Source of the DNA: Bacillus litorisediminis
Lineage (GTDB): Bacteria; Bacillota; Bacilli; Bacillales; JC228
Assembly (NCBI RefSeq): GCF_022808645.1
Contig: NZ_JAKZKT010000009.1
Span: 1-64,000, forward strand
Length of the DNA stretch: 64,000 nucleotides
Direction: 5' to 3'
The notes below the pieces were generated by a model. It saw nothing but the letters and a program-made list of their open reading frames with translations. It was not told the origin of the DNA and made no database searches. Every line of letters starts with the position of its first letter. The first letter of the stretch is position 1. A program made the translations under genes and the position numbers. Positions 35,354-44,202 of the stretch are shown piece by piece.

Positions 35354-35485
35354 AAAGGACATTGGTTCCTTTATCTATGACAAGACAGTCGACTTTGCAG
35401 AATTAGCGGACACTGGTTTCTTTGTTTAGGTAAAAACATGCGATTTTAGCAAGATTCACAGCAATTAAGGGATCGTATGTCCGCA
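35354..35485. repeat. Dispersed GGACA cassette, copy 3 (inverted)
   Basis: It shows GGACATTGGTTCC (35357-35369) and GGACACTGGTTTC (35408-35420) in direct orientation, and the inverted arm GGGATCGTATGTCCGC (35469-35484). Its reverse complement aligns with the right two thirds of the cassette at 25889-26060, sharing GGACATACG, CATGTTTTTACCTAAA, GCTAATTCTG and ATGTCCTTTA. It begins three nt after the oppF stop and ends before the S9 peptidase gene, so it may double as the transcript end. Confidence 0.8.
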
Positions 35486-35596
35486 AAGAAATTCATCAAG
35501 AAAAAATCTGATTGCATAAGTGGATTTTTTCTTGTCAACATCACCATGCGAAAGTCGTTTAGAAAATATTTATATAAAAAGTAGGAGGAAGAAAAA

Positions 35597-37609
35597 ATGG
35601 GAAAAAGGCTATTAGAAGCAGAAGATTTATTAAAACTCCAATTTGTAGGGGATCCTCAAGTTTCACCAAAAAAAGATCGAGTTGCTTATGTCTTAACTAA
35701 AATGGATATTGAAAAGGATGGATACTATTCTTCCATTTGCGTTTGCGATTTGGAAGGGAACAGTAAGCAGGTTACATATTATTATGATGAAAAACGATTA
35801 ATTAAAGATACGGCTCCGAAGTGGTCCCCCGATGGAACGCAACTTGCTTTTTTATCTAATCGAACAGGAAGCAAACAGGTATGGATCATTTCATTAGAAA
35901 AAGGCGGGGAAGCAACCCCTATTACAAATGTCAAAGGAAACATAGTCGACTATGTTTGGTCACCTGCAAGAAAGACATTAGCTTTAACGGTTCAGGAACA
36001 GGACGAAAATAATGAAACGAAAAGCGATGTTCAAGTTATCACCCGCTTACGGTATAAAACAGACGGTGAACACCAATTTATAAATACACGTAAACAAATT
36101 TATTTGTACGACTTGGAAACTAAAAAATATACAAAAATTACAGAGAATGATTTTGATTTTTATAGACCTGAATTTTCTCCTGATGGACAAAATCTAATAT
36201 ATTTAGGTTCTAAAGATGAAAATCAGGAAATAGAATATCTTCCTTCCATATGGAAGTATGATCTTGTTAAAGAGGAAGAAATAGTAGTTTACAAGGGAAA
36301 AGGACCTATTAGAGCCGCTTCTTATTCACCGGATGGAAAGTGGATTGGCTTTATTGCCCACGAGCACGGAGAAACGAGTTCTTCTAATCTCAATATTTTC
36401 GCTGTTTCGCCAACCACACTTGAAGTAAGAAATATAAGCGGAAAATTAAATCGTACTGTTGATAACCTAATCAGAGTTGATGCTCACTATGATACAGGTG
36501 CACAAAAACTGGTTTGGAATGATGACAGTTCTGAAGTCTATTTTTTAGTAACCAACAGTGGAAATGTCCAGCTATTTTGTACAGATCTAGAGGGGAATGT
36601 AACAGGTCCTCTATCTGAGGGAAAACATACGATTACTTCATTTGATATGATTGATGATAACCAAGCAATTTTTGTTCAAGCCCATAGTCACTCAACAGGT
36701 GATCTGGTGATTCAAACTCACCCTTTACCAAATAAAAAGCGACAACTAACAAAGTGGAATGAACCTTTACTAAATGAGATAAAGTTAAGTACACCAGAGC
36801 ACATCACAATTAAAAGCTTTGACGGATTGGAAATAGAAGGATGGCTTTTACATCCTGTGGAAAGAAAAGAAGGGGAAAAGCATCCTTTGGTTTTACAAAT
36901 CCATGGAGGACCTCATTCCGCATATGGATATGGATTCCAGCATGAATGGCAGTTAATGGCAGCTAAAGGCTTTGCTGTTCTTTATACAAATCCGCGCGGG
37001 AGTCAGGGATATGGCGAAGAATTTCTGCAAAAGGTGGTAGGAGATTGGGGAGGCGATGATTATAAGGATCAAATGGCCTTTCTGGATTATGTACTGGATC
37101 AATATGAATATATAGATCCAGATCAGCTCTTTGTTACAGGTACAAGTTATGGCGGGTACATGACGAATATGATTACGACAAGAACGAATCGATTTAAGGC
37201 AGCAGCCACGATCAATTCAGTGACCAATCTTTACAGTATGTTTGGGACCAGTGATATCGGTTTCTATTTCAATAGTGCTCAATTAGGCGGAGCTGATATG
37301 TGGGAAGATGAAGAAACCGTCATGAAATACTCGCCGATTCGCTATGCCAATAAGGTGAAGACACCGACTCTCATTCTGCATAGTGAGACTGACTATAGAT
37401 GTCCAATCGAGCAAGGCGAACAATGGTATATAGCTCTCCGCCGAAGGGGAGTACCTGCTAAATTAGTCCGATTCCCTGATGAAAGTCATGGCATCGCATC
37501 TAAAGGAAAACCAAGTCACCGTCTAGAACGGCTTAAGCATTTAATTGATTGGTTTGAACAATATAAAGTTCAAACAATGGTAGAGCATAATACAGTTAAT
37601 CCGATTTAA
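35597..37609 (+). CDS. S9 family serine peptidase (acylaminoacyl-peptidase / YuxL type)
   Basis: A 670-residue cytosolic protein. The N-terminal about 390 residues form a beta-propeller of WD40/TolB-like blades (repeated SPDGTQLAFLSNR, FSPDGQNLIYLGS, YSPDGKWIGFIAH). The C-terminal alpha/beta hydrolase domain has the nucleophile GTSYGGYMTN (Ser about residue 519), an acidic residue in HSETDYRCP and the His in PDESHGI (about residue 631). This matches prolyl-oligopeptidase-fold acylaminoacyl peptidases such as B. subtilis YuxL. It would cut short peptides inside the cell, fitting its place after a peptide importer. AGGAGGAAG precedes the ATG. Confidence 0.9.
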   Translation: MGKRLLEAEDLLKLQFVGDPQVSPKKDRVAYVLTKMDIEKDGYYSSICVCDLEGNSKQVTYYYDEKRLIKDTAPKWSPDGTQLAFLSNRTGSKQVWIISLEKGGEATPITNVKGNIVDYVWSPARKTLALTVQEQDENNETKSDVQVITRLRYKTDGEHQFINTRKQIYLYDLETKKYTKITENDFDFYRPEFSPDGQNLIYLGSKDENQEIEYLPSIWKYDLVKEEEIVVYKGKGPIRAASYSPDGKWIGFIAHEHGETSSSNLNIFAVSPTTLEVRNISGKLNRTVDNLIRVDAHYDTGAQKLVWNDDSSEVYFLVTNSGNVQLFCTDLEGNVTGPLSEGKHTITSFDMIDDNQAIFVQAHSHSTGDLVIQTHPLPNKKRQLTKWNEPLLNEIKLSTPEHITIKSFDGLEIEGWLLHPVERKEGEKHPLVLQIHGGPHSAYGYGFQHEWQLMAAKGFAVLYTNPRGSQGYGEEFLQKVVGDWGGDDYKDQMAFLDYVLDQYEYIDPDQLFVTGTSYGGYMTNMITTRTNRFKAAATINSVTNLYSMFGTSDIGFYFNSAQLGGADMWEDEETVMKYSPIRYANKVKTPTLILHSETDYRCPIEQGEQWYIALRRRGVPAKLVRFPDESHGIASKGKPSHRLERLKHLIDWFEQYKVQTMVEHNTVNPI

Positions 37610-37629
37610 AAGAATAGCAGAGTAACTGT

Positions 37630-37678
37630 AAAAGCCTGATTCCACATTTTTATGCGTGAATTGGGCTTATTATTTTTT
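37630..37678 (+). terminator. Terminator after the S9 peptidase gene
   Basis: AAAGCCTGATTC-AC pairs with GTGAATTGGGCTT with G-U pairs, followed by ATTATTTTTT. Confidence 0.7.
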
Positions 37679-37716
37679 GTAACAAATCTCTTGTAATTGG
37701 CTTAAAAATGTGTAAA

Positions 37717-37737
37717 GATAGGTGTCAAGACAGTAGT
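37717..37737 (+). promoter_or_regulatory. Candidate NiaR (YrxA) operator upstream of nadB
   Basis: TGTCAAGACA (37723-37732) is a dyad inside AGGTGTCAAGACAGTA, about 25 nt before the nadB start. In Bacilli the NAD genes are repressed by NiaR (YrxA) at sites with a TGTC...GACA dyad. A weak promoter (TTGTAA at 37691, TAAAGAT near 37713) lies just upstream, so binding would block early elongation. The factor assignment is inference; no regulator gene is in the window. Confidence 0.5.
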
Positions 37738-37757
37738 AATTTTTGGGGGCTTACTTC

Positions 37758-39337
37758 ATGGAAATGTATGATGTTCTTATTATTGGCAGTGGAGTCGCTG
37801 CATTACAGCTTGCCTCTTGCCTTAGTGATGAAATGAATGTGAAGATTCTCACAAAATCACGCATACATATAGGGAATTCATATTTGGCTCAAGGAGGGAT
37901 TGCTGCTGCCCTTGGAATCGATGATAATCCTTCAAAGCACTTTAAGGATACACTTGAAGCGGGAAGATTTCATAATAAGGAGGAAATTGTTCGTACCATA
38001 TTGAACGAAGCTCCAACATTGATTGGCGAACTTTCGAAACAAAGTTCTATTTTTGACAAGGATCGAAACGGAAATTTGTCACTTGGGCTTGAAGGAGCTC
38101 ATAGTGAAAAAAGAATCGTTCATAGCGAGGGTGATCGTATAGGGAAAAATCTAATAGAATACTTGATTAGTAAACTAACCAAAAATATAAAAATTGAAGA
38201 AAATGTTTTTGCTTATGAATTAATAATGGATCATAAGCAGAAACGGTGTATGGGAGTGAAAGCCAAAAATCCCGATGGTACAATCCATTTTTATTACGGG
38301 AATTATGTAGTTCTTGCTACGGGTGGCTGCGGTCAATTATATCCATATACCTCAAGTGCCACGACTGTAACAGGAGATGGGATCGCAATGGCCTTTTTGG
38401 CAGGTGCAGAAATTACAGATATGGAATTTATCCAATTTCACCCTACACTTTTATATATCGACGGGGAAACAAAAGGCTTAATTTCAGAAGCTGTTAGAGG
38501 AGAAGGGGCTATTTTAGTAACGGAAGATGGAACGCCGATTATGGAAGGTGTCCATCATTTAAAAGATCTTGCTCCCAGACATATCGTTTCTCAGACGATA
38601 TTTAATTATATCGAAAATGGATACAAAATATTTCTAGATATTAGGGGTATCAAAAACTTTGAGAATAGGTTTCCTTCCATTACAGCCATTTGTCAAGAGC
38701 ATGGAATACATGCATCAGATGGAAGAATTCCTGTTGTTCCCGGCAGTCATTTTTTAATGGGTGGCATTAGAACAGATTTAATAGGCCGTACATCTATAAA
38801 TGGCCTATTTGCTATTGGAGAGGCTGCATGTACGGGTTTTCATGGAGCAAATCGATTAGCCAGCAATTCCCTGTTAGAAGGTCTTTATCAGGGAAAAAAG
38901 CTAGCTCAGTGGATTCAATCAATTTCAAAAAAATATCCTTTGCCGGAATTACCTAAATTTCCGGATTTCTACCATGAAAAAAAGTACCTCTTCCAGATGT
39001 TCAAGTTTTAAAGGATCGGATGATGAAAAGAGTTGGAATTGTCCGTTCTAAAAAACACTTAGAAAAACAATTAAATTGGCTGCAGCAATTAAAATTAGAA
39101 GAATTAACGGAACTAGATTATTATTCTGTTGAAGATATTACAAGCATTTTTATGTACATAAATGCTTTTTTGATTACGCATGCAGCTCTCATCCGAACAG
39201 AAAGCCGCGGTGGTCATTTTAGAAGTGATTTTCCGTATGAAAACGATGAAAAATGGCAAAAGAAAATGATTATTTTTAAGCGTAAAGGGGAAGTGGCAAT
39301 CCGTTATGAACACGTTGAAACTGCGTTCGTTAATTGA
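37758..39337 (+). pseudogene. nadB: L-aspartate oxidase NadB, frameshifted in the C-terminal domain
   Basis: NadB oxidises L-aspartate to iminoaspartate, the first step of NAD synthesis. The FAD motif IIGSGVAALQLASCL (about residues 8-22), the GGIAAALGIDDN segment, the HSEGDRIGKN region and the C-terminal GEAACTGFHGANRLASNSLLEGL are all present. The frame closes at 39011. Restoring one A in the A run at about 38980-38986 gives KKVPLPDVQVLKDRM and joins the downstream frame 39020-39337 (VGIVRSK...RTESRGGHFRSDFP), the normal end. ATG 37758 follows GGGGG by eight nt. The gene overlaps nadC by 32 nt. Confidence 0.93.
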
Positions 39338-40145
39338 GCACTTTTTAATGGAGGACATTGGTGAACAAGATGTAACAGCAGATATGATTTTTTTAGATAA
39401 AACAAAAGGAGAAATCGTCTTTTTAGCAAAGGAAAAGGGCGTTTTTTGTGGTGAAGCCATTATTATGACGGGATTTTCTCTTTTGGATTCTCATGTTGAT
39501 ATACAATTGTTTGTCAAAGACGGGGAAATCATGGAAGCAGGACAACGATTGGCAATTGTTTCAGGAGAAATTTCCGCTCTTTTAAAAGGTGAACGAGTCA
39601 TCCTTAATCTTGTTCAGCGAATGAGCGGAATCGCTACTTTAACACGAAAAGCAGTAGAGACGCTGAATAGCTCAAATACAAGAATTTGCGATACTAGAAA
39701 AACAACACCCGGTCTGCGAATGCTTGAAAAATACGCTGTCCGTAGCGGAGGAGGATATAACCATCGTTATGGCCTTTATGATGGAGTCATGATCAAAGAT
39801 AATCATATAGCCTTTGCAGGTTCCATTAAACGTGCCGTAGTGATGGTTCGTGAGAATATAGGTCATATGGTCAAAATTGAAGTGGAAACACAGTCAAAAG
39901 AACAAGTAATCGAAGCCGTCGAAGCAGGTGCAGATGTTATTATGTTTGATAACCGAACTCCGGATGAAATTAAGGAATTCATAAAGTTGGTACCGCCACA
40001 TATCATTACTGAAGCTTCAGGAGGGATTCAATTAAACAATTTGGCTTCGTATGGTGACACAGGCGTTCATTATATTTCTCTTGGATTTTTAACACATTCA
40101 TACAGATCACTTGATATCAGTGTCAAAGTAGCTTTACCTAGGTGA
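39306..40145 (+). CDS. nadC: Nicotinate-nucleotide pyrophosphorylase (carboxylating), NadC
   Basis: A 279-residue type II phosphoribosyltransferase that turns quinolinate and PRPP into nicotinate mononucleotide. Typical blocks are EDIGEQDVTADMIF, the active-site ERVILNLVQRMSGIATLT, RICDTRKTTPGLRMLEKYAV with the PRPP/quinolinate Arg and Lys, HRYGLYDGVMIKDNHI, KIEVETQSKEQVIEAVEAGADVIMFDN and EASGGIQLNNL. Its ATG lies within the end of nadB, so the two are coupled, with AAAGGGG upstream in nadB coding sequence. It is intact. Confidence 0.95.
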   Translation: MNTLKLRSLIEHFLMEDIGEQDVTADMIFLDKTKGEIVFLAKEKGVFCGEAIIMTGFSLLDSHVDIQLFVKDGEIMEAGQRLAIVSGEISALLKGERVILNLVQRMSGIATLTRKAVETLNSSNTRICDTRKTTPGLRMLEKYAVRSGGGYNHRYGLYDGVMIKDNHIAFAGSIKRAVVMVRENIGHMVKIEVETQSKEQVIEAVEAGADVIMFDNRTPDEIKEFIKLVPPHIITEASGGIQLNNLASYGDTGVHYISLGFLTHSYRSLDISVKVALPR

Positions 40146-40199
40146 GTTAGAAAGCAAGCTTGATATCTTACTATAAAAAAATTAGAAAGGAACGTAAAA

Positions 40200-41159
40200 A
40201 TGACAGTTACTGAAATGCAAAGCCGCATCATAGAGGAAATTCGGGAATGGAAGAAAAAGCGCAATGCCATTCTGCTCGCTCATAACTATCAACTTCCAGA
40301 AATTCAGGATATTGCCGATGTATTGGGTGATTCCCTTAGTCTTGCACGTGCTACGGTAAACACCTCTGCGGATGTAATCGTGTTCTGTGGTGTTCACTTT
40401 ATGGCAGAAACTGCAAATATATTGAACCCAGAGAAGACCGTGTTGCTTCCAGACCTTAAAGCAGGCTGTTCTTTAGCTGATTCCATCACAGCCGACCAGC
40501 TTCGTGCATGGAAGGCTGAGCATCCAAATGCTGTTGTAGTTGCTTATGTCAACACAACTGCAGAAGTTAAGGCAGAAAGCGATTATTGTTGTACCTCTTC
40601 CAACGCTGTGGATATTGTCCGATCTATTCCTGAAGATCAAGAGATTCTTTTCTTGCCGGATATGTTTCTGGGCTCTTTTGTAAAGAACGAAACAGGACGT
40701 GAAAACATGCATATTTGGATGGGAGAATGTCATGTTCATGCCGGGATTGCTCCTGATCAGGTCGAAGGTGTTCTTTCACAGCATCCAGAAGCCGAACTTC
40801 TTGTGCATCCAGAATGCGGATGCTCTACTTCAGGTATGTATCTGATGTCAGAAGATGTACTGCCAAAGAATAAAACACATATTCTTTCTACGGGAAACAT
40901 GCTGAAACACTCTAAAAACTCGCAGGCAGCTGAATTTATTGTTGCTACGGAAGTAGGGATCATTCACCAAATGCAAAAACAAAATCCCAAGAAGCAATTC
41001 ATTCCAGCCAATCCTAAAGCGGTTTGTTCATTTATGAAAATGATTACACTTGAAAAGGTTCTAGCAGCTTTAAAAGAAAATAAGCATGTTATTGAGGTTC
41101 CTGCCGAAATAGCGGAGAAAGCAAAGCTTTCTATTGAACGAATGGTCTCTGTTGGTTAA
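40200..41159 (+). CDS. nadA: Quinolinate synthase NadA, short form
   Basis: A 319-residue [4Fe-4S] enzyme that condenses iminoaspartate with dihydroxyacetone phosphate. Three Cys expected to hold the cluster are visible in FCGVHFMAETANIL (about residue 62), the middle GECHVHAG (about 180) and ANPKAVCSFMKMI (about 277). Substrate motifs LAHNYQLPEIQDIADVLGDS and HPECGCSTSGM are intact. B. subtilis NadA is about 368 residues; this shorter type is common in other phyla and in some Firmicutes. AGAAAGGAACG precedes the ATG. It is the third gene of nadBCA. No divergent nifS-like gene is present, unlike the B. subtilis locus. Confidence 0.93.
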   Translation: MTVTEMQSRIIEEIREWKKKRNAILLAHNYQLPEIQDIADVLGDSLSLARATVNTSADVIVFCGVHFMAETANILNPEKTVLLPDLKAGCSLADSITADQLRAWKAEHPNAVVVAYVNTTAEVKAESDYCCTSSNAVDIVRSIPEDQEILFLPDMFLGSFVKNETGRENMHIWMGECHVHAGIAPDQVEGVLSQHPEAELLVHPECGCSTSGMYLMSEDVLPKNKTHILSTGNMLKHSKNSQAAEFIVATEVGIIHQMQKQNPKKQFIPANPKAVCSFMKMITLEKVLAALKENKHVIEVPAEIAEKAKLSIERMVSVG

Positions 41160-41213
41160 TGATGTAGAACTAAAAGATTGATTTGACTTGTGTGACTATA
41201 AAAAGGTATAGTA

Positions 41214-41375
41214 AGCGTCCATGGCAGTATCAGAGGCGGTACATCTCAAATTCCAAAAGACATGGAATTTGAACCATTTGGCAATAAGCCTAATGTAATT
41301 TTCGAGGTAACCATTAAATGGAATGGAAAAGAAGAGAAAATTTGGTTAGAGAAGAAAGATATCAAGTACAATTAA
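41214..41375 (+). pseudogene. Remnant of an unknown gene
   Basis: An open stretch without a start signal codes for GGTSQIPKDMEFEPFGNKPN, then VIFEVTIKWNGKEEKI and ends WLEKKDIKYN. It looks like the C-terminus of a protein, but I do not recognise it. No ribosome binding site is present; the only ATG (about 41265) is internal. Confidence 0.35.
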
Positions 41376-41436
41376 GAATATACCAGTTGAATCAACATCA
41401 TACTAAGCATGATAAATTCAATCGGGGGCACTAACT

Positions 41437-42915
41437 ATGACTCATGAACCAATTACAGTAAATGCCATCATTAATGGCGAAAAAATTCAAACTGAAAAAA
41501 CCTTTCCTCGTGAAAATCCTACCCATCCTGATGAGGTAGTTGGATATGCACCGTTAAATAGCAAGGAGGAAACGGTTCGTGCCATTGAGGCTGCGTACAC
41601 TGCTTTTTCAGATTGGAAATGGAGCGATGTGGACGATCGAGTCGACCGAATGCAGCGGGCGATCCAAAAAATAAAGGCTGCGATTCCTGAACTATCCCAC
41701 CTGTTGTCGAGAGAACATGGGAAAGCCTTATATGATTCTGAAGGTGAATTTGCTGTTTCTCTTATGTGGATGGAGTATGCCTGCAGCATTGTAAAAGATG
41801 TTATCAAACCGCAAGTCAAGGAACACGACAATGGAAGAACTATTATTACCTTGGATCCAATTGGAGTTGTTTCAGCTATTACTCCTTGGAATTATCCAAT
41901 CTCCTTATCAACTATTAAAATCGCTCCAGCTTTGTTAACTGGCAATACGATGGTTTTAAAACCAAGCCCATATGCACCGCTTGCTGTTAGTAAAGTAGTC
42001 GAATTGATTGCAGATGAATTTCCGCCTGGAGTTTTAAATCTTGTCCATGGCGAAGCAGAGGTAGGGGTCGAGCTGACTTCAAACCCTAAAGTTGCAAAGA
42101 TTGCCTTTACGGGCGGAACCAAAACCGCCAAAAGTATTATGAAGGCAGCATCAGACACCATTAAAAAGATGACGTTGGAATTGGGAGGAAACGATGCGGC
42201 AATCGTTTTGGATGATTTTGATGTGAACGATGAGCGTGCGATGCGGAGAATGGTTATTTCAAACTTTTTAACAGCTGGCCAAATTTGTATGATTGCGAAG
42301 AGAGTGTATGTCCATCGTTCCATTTATGATGCGTTTGTTGAAAAGTACATTGAGGCAGCAAACAAATGGATCAGGGTAGGAGATCCATTTAATCCGGACG
42401 TTACAGTTGGTCCAGTAAACAATAAAAATCAGGTCAAGTATGTACAAAGTCTGATTGATGATGCAAGAAGTAAAGGTGCAGAAGTAATCAAATTAGGAAA
42501 AATATTGAACCCAGAGCTTATGGACAATGGCTATTTCCTGCAGCCTACCTTAGTATTAGGTGCTGATTACCGTGATCCGATTGTTGTCGAAGAACAATTT
42601 GGTCCGACAGTTCCGATTCTGCCATTCGATAATGAGGAGCAAGTGATTGAATTGCACAATGAGAGTATTTACGGTTTAACTAGTTCTGTGTGGGGAGAAG
42701 AAGAGCATGCCATTAAAGTCGCAAGGAAGGTTGAGGCGGGAACAACGATGATTAATACAGCCGCAGTTCAAGGTTTAGACGTCCGTTTCCCATTTGGCGG
42801 AGTTAAACAGTCAGGCGTTGGCCGAGAATATGGGGAAGAAGGACTAAAATCTTATGTGGAGACACATGTAATTAACGTGCCGAAGACCTTAGAATTGCCT
42901 TATATTCCAGAGTAA
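41437..42915 (+). CDS. Aldehyde dehydrogenase family protein
   Basis: A 492-residue NAD(P)-dependent aldehyde dehydrogenase. The cofactor region PWNYPISLSTIKIAPALLTG with MVLKPSPYAP, the FTGGTKTAKSIMKAA turn, the general base Glu in TLELGGNDAA (about residue 247) and the catalytic Cys in TAGQICMIAKRV (about residue 283) are all in place. EEQFGPTVPILPF and the PFGGVKQSGVGREYG end are canonical. It oxidises an unknown aldehyde (succinate-semialdehyde/benzaldehyde-type subgroups are possible). CGGGGGC precedes the ATG. It stands alone, with a hairpin after it. Confidence 0.93.
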   Translation: MTHEPITVNAIINGEKIQTEKTFPRENPTHPDEVVGYAPLNSKEETVRAIEAAYTAFSDWKWSDVDDRVDRMQRAIQKIKAAIPELSHLLSREHGKALYDSEGEFAVSLMWMEYACSIVKDVIKPQVKEHDNGRTIITLDPIGVVSAITPWNYPISLSTIKIAPALLTGNTMVLKPSPYAPLAVSKVVELIADEFPPGVLNLVHGEAEVGVELTSNPKVAKIAFTGGTKTAKSIMKAASDTIKKMTLELGGNDAAIVLDDFDVNDERAMRRMVISNFLTAGQICMIAKRVYVHRSIYDAFVEKYIEAANKWIRVGDPFNPDVTVGPVNNKNQVKYVQSLIDDARSKGAEVIKLGKILNPELMDNGYFLQPTLVLGADYRDPIVVEEQFGPTVPILPFDNEEQVIELHNESIYGLTSSVWGEEEHAIKVARKVEAGTTMINTAAVQGLDVRFPFGGVKQSGVGREYGEEGLKSYVETHVINVPKTLELPYIPE

Positions 42916-42933
42916 GATTAATTTCTTTTGAAA

Positions 42934-42988
42934 GTGAACCCTTTTGTAAGGAACAAATTGTTTCTTTAGGAAGGGTTTCTTTTTTTTA
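42934..42988 (+). terminator. Terminator of the aldehyde dehydrogenase gene
   Basis: GAACCCTT and AAGGGTTTC form the stem base, with internal pairing GGAAC/GTTTC above and a long T run after. Confidence 0.75.
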
Positions 42989-43083
42989 ATAAAATGTAAA
43001 ATAAAGGATTTACTTAATAGGAAAGAGAAGTATTTATTGGTTAAATTAAATTAAAAAAATCATCTTGGAGACAGGTATGAACT

Positions 43084-44013
43084 ATGAACATTATCGACGT
43101 TTCAACTATTTGTGAACCTTGGGGTATTAATATCAAGGAAACTAAAAAGCTTTCTGATAGAGCACTTCTCTTAATTACAGTAAATGGTGAAAAATTTGTA
43201 TTAAAGGTAAAGGGGAATGTGCAAAAAACTGAAAATGAAAATAATCTTTTACGTTATATTAAGTCCAATAGTCTGAATGTACAAATACCATTACCGAATA
43301 AACATGGCGATACTATCGTCACCCACAATGAAATCAGCTATTGCCTGTATAACTTTATCGAAGGGGAAACAGTTTGTGCTGCAGACAGCCTAAAAAACCC
43401 GTTCATTCCTGGTCTTCTTGGCGAAACACTCGCTCTATTACACATCATAATGGAAAAAGCAGATGTTTCAAATTTCATAGAAAAAAATTTATACAACATG
43501 GTTTCCCAATATGCCTTAAAAGAAATCATAAAAGTCGATACGGGTGAGGATGTACAGTTTATTGTAAAAACTATGGGTGCAGAGTTTCAAAAACGTATAG
43601 AATCCCTGCCAAAACAATTAATTCACCGGGATGCTCATATTTTTAATTTTATTTTTAAAGGCTATAGTCTTTCTGGAGTTATAGATTTTGAAATTGCAGA
43701 AATCAATGTAAGAATATTTGATCTTTGTTATTGCTGTACCAGTGTTTTGAATGAAGTATTTTCCGATCTCTCAGCAAGGGAAGACTGGTTCAGATTTGTA
43801 AATAAAATGTTAGATAAATATAACCAGTTGAATCCATTAACTGATTGTGAAAAAAATTCAATCTGGCACGTCATGTTGTGTATACAACTGATATTCATGG
43901 CGTACTTTTCCAATAATAGACCTCTATATAAAAGTAATAAAGCGATGCTTATGTGGATTTATGAAAATAAGAAAAAAATAACGGATGATATATTTCTATC
44001 AAACTGGGATTAA
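43084..44013 (+). CDS. APH (aminoglycoside/homoserine kinase-like) phosphotransferase
   Basis: A 309-residue protein of the APH/ChoK fold. The N-terminal lobe has the nucleotide-binding strand LLITVNGEKFVLKVKGN with the Lys (about residue 40), the hinge YCLYNFIEGE, the catalytic Brenner motif QLIHRDAHIFNFIF (Asp about 185) and the metal-binding VIDFEIAEINVRIFDLCY. Homologues are homoserine kinase-like or antibiotic kinases; the substrate is unknown, and resistance should not be inferred. GGAGACAGG precedes the ATG. The gene is monocistronic. Confidence 0.85.
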   Translation: MNIIDVSTICEPWGINIKETKKLSDRALLLITVNGEKFVLKVKGNVQKTENENNLLRYIKSNSLNVQIPLPNKHGDTIVTHNEISYCLYNFIEGETVCAADSLKNPFIPGLLGETLALLHIIMEKADVSNFIEKNLYNMVSQYALKEIIKVDTGEDVQFIVKTMGAEFQKRIESLPKQLIHRDAHIFNFIFKGYSLSGVIDFEIAEINVRIFDLCYCCTSVLNEVFSDLSAREDWFRFVNKMLDKYNQLNPLTDCEKNSIWHVMLCIQLIFMAYFSNNRPLYKSNKAMLMWIYENKKKITDDIFLSNWD

Positions 44014-44202
44014 TTAATTTAATAGGATTTAAGCGATAAAACATTTTATTTATTGGAGGAATTTTTATGGAATAGAATGATTTCTGCTGTTTCGAAATCT
44101 TACTTGTCAACCGTAATATTCTTTTAACACCGCTTTTACAATAACCATGCTATATTACAAATAAGAGAATATCTTAAAAAAACTATAAGGATGGATGGTC
44201 GA

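Noticed and set aside
43084-44013. An antibiotic-resistance call for the APH-fold kinase
   Set aside because: The fold is shared with many housekeeping small-molecule kinases; nothing in the sequence points to aminoglycosides.
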